The translations under genes were made by a program, and so were the position numbers. This document shows, piece after piece, positions 25,201 to 36,214 of a DNA stretch of 52,278 nt; within the stretch, counting starts at the first letter, position 1, and the number at the start of each line of letters is the position of its first letter. Origin of the DNA: an uncultured Pseudoflavonifractor sp. GTDB lineage: Bacteria > Bacillota > Clostridia > Oscillospirales > Oscillospiraceae. Under the pieces are notes generated by a model, which was not told where the DNA came from, did not search any database, and saw nothing but the letters and a program-made list of their open reading frames with translations. Where the stretch lies: assembly GCA_947425785.1 (NCBI GenBank), contig CANEAY010000014.1:1-52278 (forward strand). The letters are read 5' to 3'.

Positions 25201-25679
25201 TTCGCCAGCAGGTTTTTTCCGCTGAGCAATGCTGTGGGACGGTCCTCGTGGGTCACTCGGAATCCGGAGTCTATAATGGCTACGGTAGTTCCTGTTCCGT
25301 CCAGCCCGGCGGCCCAGGCTTCCTCTATGTGCATGAACTCCAGGTTCCACTGTACCTTGTTTCGCACAAAGCGGTCGGTGGTGGGATAGGTGTACCGGGG
25401 TTCGGCATAGAACCGGCAATACTGCTCCTCCTCCACGAACTCCACCTGACCCAGCTGGGCCAGCGCTGCGGCGGTCTCCCCGTCCACCAGGTACATACCA
25501 AAGCCCAGGTATCCCTCGGGCTCGTCCCCGGCGGAAAAGAGCTGCGGGGCGTCGTCGGAGAGCTTGATGATGTACTGCTTGGGGAGAGCTTCCTCTTCCT
25601 CCGCCGCGGCAGGGACACCCCACTGGGGGACACACAAGCTCACGGCGAGAAGTGCGGCCAGCCATCTTCTTTTCCTCAT
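22299..25679 (-). CDS. exported S8 subtilisin-like protease with C-terminal SLH domains
   Basis: A 1126-residue surface protease. Signal peptide about 1-26, then a short propeptide-like region, then the S8 domain (about 128-400) with Asp137 (IIDSG), His179 (GHGSFVAG), oxyanion Asn274 (VGND) and Ser339 (GTSLAAP). After it come an InlB/Listeria-type repeat (GYVFGGWYEDPTC...TYYARW), cadherin-like beta modules (near 500-580), a Pro/Thr/Asp linker (PTPKPTPTPEPSPTPT) and about three SLH repeats (about 940-1126) that anchor it to secondary wall polymer. GGAGGG precedes the ATG. It lies 42 bases after rluD and may be co-transcribed. Substrate unknown; nutritional or host-protein degradation are possible. 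Confidence 0.95.
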   Translation of the reverse strand: MRKRRWLAALLAVSLCVPQWGVPAAAEEEEALPKQYIIKLSDDAPQLFSAGDEPEGYLGFGMYLVDGETAAALAQLGQVEFVEEEQYCRFYAEPRYTYPTTDRFVRNKVQWNLEFMHIEEAWAAGLDGTGTTVAIIDSGFRVTHEDRPTALLSGKNLLANNPATPGYTDPSDITDEMGHGSFVAGVVAAATDNGLGVAGVAPGAAILPLKCGYRVGQKDFLPLSAVVQAINEAINAKVDVINMSLGLPDDSAAMRVVIDRAVQNNILLIAAVGNDYSSIKNYPATYSNVVGVGAVDRSGRWAPYSNNNSSVWITAPGSAICGLGYKTDNEYIGTWDGTSLAAPAVAGLAAMARQADPGITVTEFFQLLKLTADHSPNADENGYSYKYGYGYADAAALTKALTPRVIHYANMDDAPAGAEDLMPADRSYNIYEKKAITLASPSGAPEGYVFGGWYEDPTCQGTAVTSTAPDRDGVDTADRTYYARWLSSNTDLKSVSLTADGVEYAGEYSPDAEAYTIFIPKGTQLSSAALSAEPAFPNSTCTAGEPGEQWEVTVTAEDGVTEQTHTVTIDASACAPVRKADASLSVAVAPASLDGKTEAISYEAPLSDFFEDGDTDPGDLIYTLANITIDGAPPEEGAAIDLPVLADGKLCYEPSAADAGAQLAFDLTASDGRFTSQPLHIELTVGEVPFSMPVLTPDSGIFSTQQDAAEHRDLEVELTLYGSALTGITGPGGELTSERDYVLSDEQHNMPDGEGLCLSATPKPQTVTLKKEYLSTLPTGEQTITFHFAGTQDSTADYTLTVKAKDSGGTWSPPPPSEDDDDDPDPPSSPTPKPTPTPEPSPTPTVTQTPEGDYEMTFFGEPEAISVEQLFSQAGDGEDYDLILRTDTVAVRIPGGLLTPESDLKRFLPAAGITKGTVVAYTDSAGKRSILPLSLVEDGKIVYVAQGEGHYEVIENPVTYDDYLPRWVSGAASFVSSRGLFQGVSASSNRFSPHANASRATIFTILARLDGQEDTYAHGRSWYEPGLAYCREKGLTDGAAPDADITREELVTLLWRYADSPEEGEPLAGYPDAGDVAPYARQAFAWAVENGLVIGTKDGRLAPGDCAARGEIAVILERFIRHLLPT

Positions 25680-25721
25680 TGCAAGCCCTCCTGATCGGTG
25701 TCGTATGGTAAAAATGGTCTC

Positions 25722-26633
25722 TTACATGGGGCGCAGCTTTTTGATAACGGCCTCGAACCACTCCGGCAGAGGGCACTCCACCGTCAGCCGCTCCCCACTC
25801 TTGGGGTGGACAAAGCTCAGCTTTTTGGCGTGGAGGCACTGGCCCGCCAGACCGGGGACGCTCTTTTTATTGCCGTAGACCACATCCCCCAGCAGGGGGT
25901 GGCCCAGGGAGGCCAGATGCACCCGGATCTGGTGGGTGCGCCCCGTCTCCAGGCGGCATTTCAGGTAGGTATAGCCGCTGTACCGCTCCAGCACCTCCCA
26001 GTGGGTGACGGCCTGGCGGCCATTTTTGCGGTCAATGGTCATTTTCTTCCGCTCCGCCGGGTGGCGGCCGATGGGCTCGTCCACCGTGCCGCTGTCCTCC
26101 CGGAAGCCCCCCACCGCCACAGCGTGGTACTCCCGGTAGAGGGAGTGATCCTGGAGCTGGGCGGCCAGGGACAGGTGGGCGGCGTCGTTCTTGGCGGCGA
26201 TGATGAGCCCCGAGGTGTCCCGGTCGATGCGGTGGACGATGCCGGGGCGGAGCTGACCATTGATGCCGGAGAGGCTATTTCCGCAGTGGTATAACAGAGC
26301 GTTGACCAGGGTACCGTCTGGGTGGCCCGCCGCCGGGTGAACCACCATGCCCACGGGCTTGTTGACCACGATCACGTCGCCGTCCTCATAGATAACGTCC
26401 AGAGGGATGTCCTGGGGAAGGGCCTCGATGGGATCCGGGTCGGGAAGCTCCACGGTGTAGACCTCCCCCGGGGCGGTCTTGCGGTTTTTCTTTACCGCTT
26501 CGCCGCCGCAGAGCACCGCCCCCGCCTCCAGGAGCTTCTGGGCCCCGGAACGGGTCAGGCCGGGGACTGTCCGGGCCAGGAACTGGTCGCACCGCTCCCC
26601 GGGCAGGTCGGCGGTGAGCTCAAGCCGGGTCAT
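25722..26633 (-). CDS. rluD: RluA/RluD-family 23S rRNA pseudouridine synthase
   Basis: A 303-residue enzyme. An S4-like N-terminal domain (about 12-70, CDQFLARTVPGLTRSGAQKLLEAGAV) is followed by the catalytic domain with HRIDRDTSGL (catalytic Asp in RID) and the KxYxA-like YREYHAVAVG. It overlaps the end of lspA by 14 bases, a common lspA-rluD arrangement. The exact modified uridines cannot be read from sequence; RluD-type sites in 23S rRNA are likely. Confidence 0.94.
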   Translation of the reverse strand: MTRLELTADLPGERCDQFLARTVPGLTRSGAQKLLEAGAVLCGGEAVKKNRKTAPGEVYTVELPDPDPIEALPQDIPLDVIYEDGDVIVVNKPVGMVVHPAAGHPDGTLVNALLYHCGNSLSGINGQLRPGIVHRIDRDTSGLIIAAKNDAAHLSLAAQLQDHSLYREYHAVAVGGFREDSGTVDEPIGRHPAERKKMTIDRKNGRQAVTHWEVLERYSGYTYLKCRLETGRTHQIRVHLASLGHPLLGDVVYGNKKSVPGLAGQCLHAKKLSFVHPKSGERLTVECPLPEWFEAVIKKLRPM

Positions 26634-27090
26634 TTCCGGCCTCCTTGTCCTTCTCCCAGAAGAGGAGCACGTAGGCCACCATCAAAATGCCCCCCACCAC
26701 CACGCAGATGTCCGCCACGTTGAAGACGGCGAAGTTGATAAAGGTGGTCTGGAACATATCGGTGACGAAGCCTAAAAAGACCCGGTCGATGAGGTTCCCT
26801 GCCGCCCCGGAGAGCAGAAGGGCCAGGGTAAAGCGGCCCAGAGGACTAGGGAAAAAGTCCCGGCGCAAAAGCAGGGCGATGACCACCGTGGCGATAAGGC
26901 TCACCAGGGCCAGCAGCCAGGTGAGCCCCGAAAAGGAGGAGAAGGCCGCCCCGGTATTCTGGACATAGGTCAGATCCATCAGGTGGGGGATGAAGGGGAT
27001 GGACTCCCCCAGAGGGATGGCCCCCCGCACCCACCATTTCACCAACTGGTCGATAACGATGAGGAATATGGCGATGAGATAATACAACAT
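26620..27090 (-). CDS. lspA: prolipoprotein signal peptidase (signal peptidase II)
   Basis: A 156-residue membrane aspartyl protease with four helices, cleaving lipoprotein signal peptides such as that of LivK. Family motifs: NTGAAFS, GNLIDRV (catalytic Asp) and FNVADICVVVG (second catalytic Asp). ATG 27090 follows GAAGGAG and is 4 bases after the ABC gene's stop. Part of the abc-lspA-rluD run. Confidence 0.97.
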   Translation of the reverse strand: MLYYLIAIFLIVIDQLVKWWVRGAIPLGESIPFIPHLMDLTYVQNTGAAFSSFSGLTWLLALVSLIATVVIALLLRRDFFPSPLGRFTLALLLSGAAGNLIDRVFLGFVTDMFQTTFINFAVFNVADICVVVGGILMVAYVLLFWEKDKEAGNDPA

Positions 27091-27094
27091 GGGT

Positions 27095-28852
27095 TCACTC
27101 CTTCCCGGCCAGGGCCTGAGACTCGCACAGCCGGGCAAATTCGCCGCCCTTGTCCATGAGCTCCTGCCAGGTGCCCAGCTCCGCCACCCGGTTGTCGTCA
27201 ATGACGGCGATGCGGTGGGCGGAGCGGATGGTGGACAGCCGGTGGGCGATGATGAGGGTGGTGCGGCCCCGGGCCAGCTCGTCAAAGGCACCCTGGATGC
27301 GCTGCTCGGTGACGGTGTCCAGAGCGGAGGTGGCCTCGTCCAAAATGAGCACCGGGGGGTCCTTCAAAAATACCCGGGCGATGGAGACCCGCTGCTTCTG
27401 GCCCCCGGAGAGCATGACCCCCCGCTCCCCCACGTAGGTCTGGAAGCCGTTTGGCATGGCCATCACGTCGTCGTAGAGCTCCGCCCGGCGGGCGGCGGCG
27501 TAGACCTCCTCGGCGGTACAGCCGGGGCGGCCGTAGGCGATGTTGTCAAAGATGGTGCCGGCGAAGAGGAACACATCCTGCTGGACGATGCCGATGTTCC
27601 TGCGCAGGGAGGAGAGCTTCACTTCCCGCACGTCCTTGCCGTCCAGCCGGATGGCGCCGCCGGTGACGTCGTAGAACCGGGGGATGAGCTGGCACAGGGT
27701 GGATTTGCCGCCCCCGGAGGGGCCCACCACCGCCAGAGTCTCCCCGGCGCTGATGTGGAGGTCGATGCCCTCCAGCACCTCCGGCTTGCCGTCCCCATAG
27801 GAGAAGGTGACCCCCTCCAGCTCCAGGTCGCCCTTCACCTGCTCCAGCGCTTGGGCGCCGGGGGCGTCCTGAATTTCCGGCTGGGTGCGCATCAGCTCCA
27901 CGAACCGGGTAAAGCCCGCCATGCCCTGCATGAACTGCTCCACGAAGGCGGACAGCTTGCGGATGGGGGTGATGAAAGTGGTGACGTAGAGGGAGAAGGT
28001 GATAAGGTCGGTGTAGTCCATCTTCCCCTCCATGATGAAGTAGCCGCCCAGGGCGATGACGATGACCGACATGACCCCCACGCACAGCTCCATGCCCGAC
28101 TGGTAGGTTGCCATGGCCTTGTAGTAGCCCCGTTTGGCCCCCCGGAACTGGTCGTTGGAGGTGTTGAACTTCCGGTTCTCCTCCCGCTCATTGGCGAAGG
28201 CCTGGGCGGTGCGGATGCCGGACAGGGAGGACTCCACCTCCCCATTGATGACCGCCAGCTTACCCTTCACCGCAACGCTGGCCCGGCTCATCCGCCGCCG
28301 CTGGAGGATGGTGAAGAGGACAAAGAGGGGCACCACCAGAAATACCGCCAGGGCCAGCTCCCAGCGGATGGTGAGCAGGACGCAGAAGGCCCCCGCCAGG
28401 GTGACGGTGGAGATGAAGAGGTCTTCCGGGCCGTGGTGGGCCAGCTCCCCAATCTCAAAGAGGTCGCCGGTGACCCGGCTCATGAGCTGGCCGGTGCGGT
28501 TTTTGTCGAAGAAGGAGAAGGAGAGCTTCTGCATATGGGCGAAGAGATCCCGGCGGATGTCCGCTTCGATGTTCACCCCCATCAGGTGGCCCCAGTAGGT
28601 GACGATGAAGTACATGACTCCCTTGAGCAGGTAGGCCAGCAGCAGGATGGCCATGACGGCGAAAAAGGTCTGGTAAAGTCCCTGGGGCAGAAGAGACTGC
28701 ATGGACAGCCGGGAAATGTAGGGGAAGGCCAGGTCCACCCCACAGATGACGGCGGCGCAGAGCATATCCAGCGCGAACAGCTTCCAGTGGGGCCTATAGT
28801 AAGAGGCGAAGATGGACAAAAATCCCCGCTTCTGAAAATCCTTTTGCTCCAA
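27095..28852 (-). CDS. homodimeric-type ABC exporter (permease-ATPase)
   Basis: A 585-residue half-transporter. Membrane domain about 25-310; nucleotide domain has Walker A GPSGGGKST, signature MLSGGQKQRVS, Walker B LILDEATSALD and switch His in LIIAHRLST, so its ATP site is complete and it can act as a homodimer. The start is TTG at 28852, with GGAGGG 8 bases upstream. A longer in-frame start at 28921 is excluded because the promoter (28892-28921) lies inside it. It heads a minus-strand run with lspA and rluD. Lipid or drug export is likely but unproven. Confidence 0.93.
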   Translation of the reverse strand: MEQKDFQKRGFLSIFASYYRPHWKLFALDMLCAAVICGVDLAFPYISRLSMQSLLPQGLYQTFFAVMAILLLAYLLKGVMYFIVTYWGHLMGVNIEADIRRDLFAHMQKLSFSFFDKNRTGQLMSRVTGDLFEIGELAHHGPEDLFISTVTLAGAFCVLLTIRWELALAVFLVVPLFVLFTILQRRRMSRASVAVKGKLAVINGEVESSLSGIRTAQAFANEREENRKFNTSNDQFRGAKRGYYKAMATYQSGMELCVGVMSVIVIALGGYFIMEGKMDYTDLITFSLYVTTFITPIRKLSAFVEQFMQGMAGFTRFVELMRTQPEIQDAPGAQALEQVKGDLELEGVTFSYGDGKPEVLEGIDLHISAGETLAVVGPSGGGKSTLCQLIPRFYDVTGGAIRLDGKDVREVKLSSLRRNIGIVQQDVFLFAGTIFDNIAYGRPGCTAEEVYAAARRAELYDDVMAMPNGFQTYVGERGVMLSGGQKQRVSIARVFLKDPPVLILDEATSALDTVTEQRIQGAFDELARGRTTLIIAHRLSTIRSAHRIAVIDDNRVAELGTWQELMDKGGEFARLCESQALAGKE

Positions 28853-28891
28853 TTCTTGTTCCCTCCGATAAAGATGATCTCTTAACTTATT

Positions 28892-28921
28892 AGTATATCT
28901 CAAGATCGGGAGGGGTGTCAA
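28892..28921 (-). promoter_or_regulatory. sigma-A promoter of the abc-lspA-rluD run
   Basis: Minus strand TTGACA (28916-28921), 18-base spacer, TATACT (28892-28897). Confidence 0.8.
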
Positions 28922-29009
28922 TGGGGAGGCGGATCATAAGACCCGTGTCCTGCTGGGGCAGGAAGGCCGCTGCCACAAGCTCTACACCGGCCAGTTCCAG
29001 TTGGAGTGA
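28920..29009 (+). pseudogene. remnant of an ABC exporter C-terminus
   Basis: A plus-strand frame reads HKTRVLLGQEGRCHKLYTGQ, continues FQLE and stops at 29007-29009. The LL..G.Y..LYTGQFQLE pattern is the usual tail of ABC exporter ATPases. There is no start, and the upstream sequence is the promoter of the divergent ABC gene, so this looks like a leftover of a deleted gene. The match is from memory of family tails. Confidence 0.4.
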
Positions 29010-29031
29010 CCCCCGGCTTCCAAACAAAATC

Positions 29032-29063
29032 AGAGGGACGCTTGCATACGCAAGCGTCCCTCT
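29032..29063 (-). terminator. hairpin terminator of the 29-30.3 kb gene pair
   Basis: AGAGGGACGCTTGC pairs perfectly over 14 bases around ATAC; a T-rich stretch (GATTTTGTTT) follows on the minus strand. Confidence 0.8.
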
Positions 29064-29078
29064 CTGGCTTTTATATCT

Positions 29079-29591
29079 TTACTTTCCTTCCCTCGCCGCC
29101 AAATTCTCTCCCCTGCCCCATACGTATATGTACAGGAAAAATGAAACCGCAAACAGGGCGCTGGGAAGCAGCTCCATCCATAGGACATATCGGTCAACAC
29201 AATACCTTGTAAACAAAAGCCCCAAAATTTGAAAAGAGACAACGAGAAGGAGAAGTTTCCTCTTCTCTTTGCGGTCAATGTGGAAAATGCGCTTTTTGGA
29301 AAAGAACAGATTGTATACCCCATCCACATTGACAACAACTGCGGCAAGGCCGACGATCTCAATAAGAAATATCCATATGTAGATAAATACCACTTGCGCA
29401 GTGGAATGCTCCTGAGCTATAAAAAGCTCGATCTCCTCATGGGTCGGCGGATGGACAAAACGGTTGGGTGCCAGCATATAGGTGTGCCGCAAAAGAATGC
29501 AGGCGCACAGGAACAGCACCAGGACAGCCGTGTTGAACCGCGCGATCATACGGACTTTTTTATGGACGGAAATACGATCAAGCATATTCAT
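29079..29591 (-). CDS. four-helix membrane protein of unknown function
   Basis: A 170-residue protein with predicted helices at about 20-37, 66-90, 109-128 and 138-156; the first external loop holds LLRHTYMLAPNRFVHPPTHEEIELFIAQEHS. Charged KKR/RKEKRK loops suggest the cytosolic side. I recognise no family. ATG 29591 has AAGGA 6 bases upstream and follows the secreted protein gene by 11 bases, so the two are co-transcribed. Base composition is more AT-rich than the flanking chromosome, suggesting recent acquisition. Confidence 0.75.
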   Translation of the reverse strand: MNMLDRISVHKKVRMIARFNTAVLVLFLCACILLRHTYMLAPNRFVHPPTHEEIELFIAQEHSTAQVVFIYIWIFLIEIVGLAAVVVNVDGVYNLFFSKKRIFHIDRKEKRKLLLLVVSFQILGLLFTRYCVDRYVLWMELLPSALFAVSFFLYIYVWGRGENLAAREGK

Positions 29592-29602
29592 TATGTTCCT
29601 TT

Positions 29603-30298
29603 TTACGAAATATGGGCAAGAAAGACTTCATATCTGATATCGGCAGAGGTAGCTGCATTAACAGTGTGCATAGGATAATCTTTCCATCCAAGAATGACCG
29701 AACCACTTTCGTCAGTAGCAGGGTCATATACGTTCAATGTCCATGAATAACCATCCGCCTGCGAAATATTAAATTTTGCAGCGGCATCATAAATACTTTT
29801 TACCTTTGCGGTCGTTTCAAAAAGAAATCCAAACACTGGAACATGTCCCAGTATTTCTAATGCGATATCGTAAATCGTTCCGCTGTTTGAATTAAGTATG
29901 TATTTATCAGTATCAGCTCGGTTAAGGAATAATGAGGTGGATTCACTTCCAAGTTGCGTATGTGTGCAGCTAAAAATACCACCATGGGGAAAATAATATT
30001 CCACAAGTTCATCTTCGGCATGTATAGATGCTATATCGAGTAAGCCATATTCCTCCATGGTGGAGTATCTGACCGCCGGTTCATAGATCGCCATAAAAGA
30101 ATCAATCAGATTCAAAGCATCCTGAGCCTCAAGCTGTTTATATACAATGTTATAAATCTCGTCAATTTGGGTCTGGATCTCATTTTCAATTTCAACTGCA
30201 AGAGCCTCTTCTTTAAGAGGCTCTACCGCCACCGCCGGAACAGCCAATCCCATACACATAGCCAAAGTCAAAAGGATACTTATGAAACGCTTTTTCAT
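29603..30298 (-). CDS. secreted protein of unknown function
   Basis: A 231-residue protein with a clear signal peptide (MKKRFISILLTLAMCMGLAV, continuing to PAVAVEP, cleavage probably after AVA). The mature part starts with a helical Glu/Gln-rich segment (EIENEIQTQIDEIYNIVYKQLEAQ) and ends in a beta-rich region (GYSWTLNVYDPATDESGSVILGWKDYP). No anchor, lipobox or catalytic motif is seen and I recognise no family. AGGAGG precedes the start. It is AT-rich relative to neighbours and paired with the membrane protein downstream. Confidence 0.78.
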   Translation of the reverse strand: MKKRFISILLTLAMCMGLAVPAVAVEPLKEEALAVEIENEIQTQIDEIYNIVYKQLEAQDALNLIDSFMAIYEPAVRYSTMEEYGLLDIASIHAEDELVEYYFPHGGIFSCTHTQLGSESTSLFLNRADTDKYILNSNSGTIYDIALEILGHVPVFGFLFETTAKVKSIYDAAAKFNISQADGYSWTLNVYDPATDESGSVILGWKDYPMHTVNAATSADIRYEVFLAHIS

Positions 30299-30364
30299 TT
30301 TAATACCTCCTGTCTCTACTCTACGTTGGTTGGTGTGTGGTGTGCGAAGGAGCTCCCTGCATAT

Positions 30365-30393
30365 ATTTTATATTCAAACAGTTTATTTGTCAA
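30365..30393 (-). promoter_or_regulatory. sigma-A promoter of the secreted-protein gene
   Basis: Minus strand TTGACA (30388-30393), 17-base spacer, TAAAAT (30365-30370). Confidence 0.8.
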
Positions 30394-30529
30394 TATTGAA
30401 TAATAAATTGCGAAAATACTTTTTGCGTTTTATACATTTTGATGACTTCGCGGTCTTTTCTCTTGCGTCCGGGGGGAAATTATACTAAAATAACGGGGAT
30501 AAGACCTTTTACGGAAAGGAAGCCACACC

Positions 30530-31708
30530 ATGAACGATATCATCCTCTTAAAGCTGGGCGAGCTGGTGCTGAAGGGCCTGAACCGCCACAATTTTGAAGA
30601 ACAGCTCATGGCAAACGCCAAAAGGCGGCTCCACACCTGCGGCGATTTCAAGGTCACCACCAAGCAGTCCATCACCTACGTAGAGCCAAAAAGCGGCGAC
30701 TGCGACATGGACGCCGCCTTCGAGGCTATGAAGAAGGTCTTCGGCGCGGCGGGGGTGTGCCGGTGCCGGGCCTGTGAGAAGGACAAGGAGGCCATGCTCT
30801 CCGCTGTCAAGGAGTTTCTTGGCCCCCAGCTCATGGCGGCCAAGACCTTCAAGGTGGAGTGCAAGCGCTCCGACAAGACTTTTCCCCTCAATTCCATCCA
30901 GCTGGCCCAGTACCTGGGCGGGGAGCTGGACGACGCCTACCCCCACCTCACCGCCGACATGCACCACCCCGACCTGACGGTCTATGTGGAGGTGCGGGAC
31001 GCCGCCGCCTTCGTCCACGGGGACACGGAGCCGGGGGCCGGCGGCCTGCCTGTGGGCATGGGAGGCCGGGCGGTGAGCCTTCTCTCCGGCGGCATCGACT
31101 CCCCGGTGGCCTCCTGGATGATGGCCAAGCGGGGCCTGTGCCTGGAGATGGTGCACTTCTTCTCCTACCCCTACACCTCCCCCGAGGCCAAGCAGAAGGT
31201 GCTTGACCTGGCGAAGATCCTGACCCCCTGGACGGGGCGGCTGGTGGTGCACGTGGTGCCTTTTACCGCTATCCAGGAGGAGCTGCGCCGCTCCTGTCCC
31301 GAGGAGCTTTTCACCGTCCTCATGCGCCGGTTCATGATGCGCATCGCCGCCGAGGTGGCCAAGCGCACCGGCTCCGGGGCCCTGGTCACCGGCGAGAGCC
31401 TGGGCCAGGTGGCCAGCCAGACCATGGAGGCCATGCGCTGTACTGGTGCGGTCACCGACCTGCCCATCTTCCGGCCGGTGGTGGGCATGGACAAGGAGGA
31501 GATCGTGCGCATCTCCCGGAAGATCGGGGCCTTTGAGACCTCCATCCTCCCCTATGAGGACTGCTGTACCGTCTTTACCCCCAAGCACCCCCGGCTGAAG
31601 CCCACCCTGGCCGAGTGCCTGCGCTCGGAGGAGAAGCTGGACGTGGAGGGCCTGGTGCAGGCCGCCGTGGAGGGCATCGAGCGGGTACACATCAGCGCCG
31701 AGCGCTGA
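30530..31708 (+). CDS. thiI: tRNA 4-thiouridine synthetase ThiI
   Basis: A 392-residue enzyme adding sulfur to U8 of tRNA and possibly feeding thiamine synthesis. N-terminal ferredoxin-like and THUMP domains span about 1-165; the PP-loop ATPase motif is SGGIDSPVASWM at about 186-197; C-terminal EDCCTVFTPKHP follows. There is no rhodanese domain, as is usual in Firmicutes. A TATACT -10 lies at 30481-30486 without a clear -35. The partner cysteine desulfurase (NifZ/IscS type) is not adjacent. Confidence 0.96.
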   Translation: MNDIILLKLGELVLKGLNRHNFEEQLMANAKRRLHTCGDFKVTTKQSITYVEPKSGDCDMDAAFEAMKKVFGAAGVCRCRACEKDKEAMLSAVKEFLGPQLMAAKTFKVECKRSDKTFPLNSIQLAQYLGGELDDAYPHLTADMHHPDLTVYVEVRDAAAFVHGDTEPGAGGLPVGMGGRAVSLLSGGIDSPVASWMMAKRGLCLEMVHFFSYPYTSPEAKQKVLDLAKILTPWTGRLVVHVVPFTAIQEELRRSCPEELFTVLMRRFMMRIAAEVAKRTGSGALVTGESLGQVASQTMEAMRCTGAVTDLPIFRPVVGMDKEEIVRISRKIGAFETSILPYEDCCTVFTPKHPRLKPTLAECLRSEEKLDVEGLVQAAVEGIERVHISAER

Positions 31709-31717
31709 AAGACGTGC

Positions 31718-31758
31718 AAAAAGAGAGGCGAACCGCGTAACGGTTCGCCTCTCTTTTT
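31718..31758. terminator. bidirectional terminator after thiI
   Basis: AAAAAGAGAGGCGAACCG and its complement form an 18-bp stem with a 5-base loop; T-runs both ways. Confidence 0.92.
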
Positions 31759-31764
31759 GTGCCT

Positions 31765-32205
31765 TCAGCTCTTAATGGCGGAGGCCATTTCAGCGGCCTG
31801 CTTTTTGATCCGTTCCTCATCAAAGTGCTCGATCTCCTGCATGATGGCATCGCGGAATGCCGCCGGCGCCTTGATCCCTTTGTAGTCATAGCTGCCGGAG
31901 GAAGAGGTGATATGGATCGTCCCATAACCAAAAATTTTTCCCCAAAGTCCGCTCTCCACCGACACGGTGTTGATCTTGTTCAGTGGGGTATCCAACGATT
32001 TTGTGTTGATAAGACCCACCTTTCCATAGAGCCGTTTGGAGGTCAAAACAAGCTCTGTGGTAAACATCCGAACCAAGGGAAAAAGAATAGTGATAAATCC
32101 AATCGCAAAGAACATCAGCAGAACATGGGGGATCAGGCAGGCCCAATGTACGCTTGCTTGGGTCACAAAGGTCTCGTTTTTTCCTAAATTGTCCATTGTT
32201 TTCAT
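31765..32205 (-). CDS. bacterial PH-domain membrane protein
   Basis: A 146-residue protein. After a short N-terminus (FVTQASVHW) come one or two membrane segments (about 22-46), then a bPH_2/YdbT-like beta-rich domain: TTELVLTSKRLYGKVGLINTKSLDTPLNKINTVSVE, GYGTIHITSSSG and so on. The 'LT..R....G......T..PL.KI..V' pattern is typical of these PH domains. Function unknown. It diverges from an XRE regulator across a palindromic operator. Confidence 0.88.
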   Translation of the reverse strand: MKTMDNLGKNETFVTQASVHWACLIPHVLLMFFAIGFITILFPLVRMFTTELVLTSKRLYGKVGLINTKSLDTPLNKINTVSVESGLWGKIFGYGTIHITSSSGSYDYKGIKAPAAFRDAIMQEIEHFDEERIKKQAAEMASAIKS

Positions 32206-32235
32206 ACTTTTTATCTCTCCTCTTTACATCAACTA

Positions 32236-32280
32236 TATAGGCAATATTGCCTATAACACATCTTCTATATTATAGGCAAT
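32236..32280. promoter_or_regulatory. palindromic operator between PH-protein and XRE genes
   Basis: TATAGGCAATATTGCCTATA (32236-32255) is a perfect 20-base palindrome; a further half-site TATAGGCAAT lies at 32271-32280 and overlaps the -10 of the PH-gene promoter. The XRE protein is the obvious candidate binder. Confidence 0.7.
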
Positions 32281-32296
32281 AATGGAGATATGTCAA
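32269..32296 (-). promoter_or_regulatory. consensus sigma-A promoter of the PH-protein gene
   Basis: Minus strand TTGACA (32291-32296), 16-base spacer, TATAAT (32269-32274). Confidence 0.85.
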
Positions 32297-32312
32297 GAGG
32301 GAGGTGGACAAG

Positions 32313-32522
32313 CTGATTTCTTATGAGCCGCTATGGGCGACAATGAAACAAAGAGGGGCCACGACCTATACGCTTCAGGCCAAGGGAGGGATCAGCAGTT
32401 CCACCATTCGGCGTTTAAAAGCGGGCGAATCGGTGTCCACTCACACACTGGATGCCCTGTGTGAAATATTGACTTGTGATCTATCTGATATTTTGAAATA
32501 TATCCCTGAACAGAAGCTGTAA
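32313..32522 (+). CDS. small XRE-family HTH regulator, probable CTG start
   Basis: A 69-residue Cro/CI-type repressor: SYEPLWATMKQRGATTYTLQ begins it, then ISSSTIRRLKAGESVSTHTLDALCEILTCDLSDILKYIP. Family members commonly begin MISYxPLW; here that position is CTG (CTGATTTCTTATGAG), with GGAGGT about 8 bases before. The in-frame GTG at 32304 overlaps the Shine-Dalgarno and is unlikely. It probably controls itself and the divergent PH-protein gene through the palindrome upstream. Confidence 0.85.
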   Translation: MISYEPLWATMKQRGATTYTLQAKGGISSSTIRRLKAGESVSTHTLDALCEILTCDLSDILKYIPEQKL

Positions 32523-32527
32523 ACAGC

Positions 32528-32572
32528 AAAAAAAGAGCCCCCCGGACGCACGTCCGGGGGGCTCTTTTTTTG
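32528..32572. terminator. bidirectional terminator between the XRE gene and nifJ
   Basis: AGAGCCCCCCGGACG/CGTCCGGGGGGCTCT 15-bp stem with A-run and T-run flanks. Confidence 0.93.
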
Positions 32573-32585
32573 TTTGAAAGGGAGC

Positions 32586-36122
<3,537 letters not shown>

Positions 36123-36185
36123 GTTGAACGATTCCTCCTTCAGTTATTTACACAGTGATCGAATCGCTTATTAAGCATCGTTTCT

Positions 36186-36214
36186 ATTCTATCACCTGTT
36201 TTGTCATTTGTAAA
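36186..36214 (-). promoter_or_regulatory. sigma-A promoter of nifJ
   Basis: Minus strand TTTACA (36209-36214), 17-base spacer, TAGAAT (36186-36191). Two further TTTACA copies lie upstream (to about 36251) in the 300-base gap between nifJ and cinA. Confidence 0.65.
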
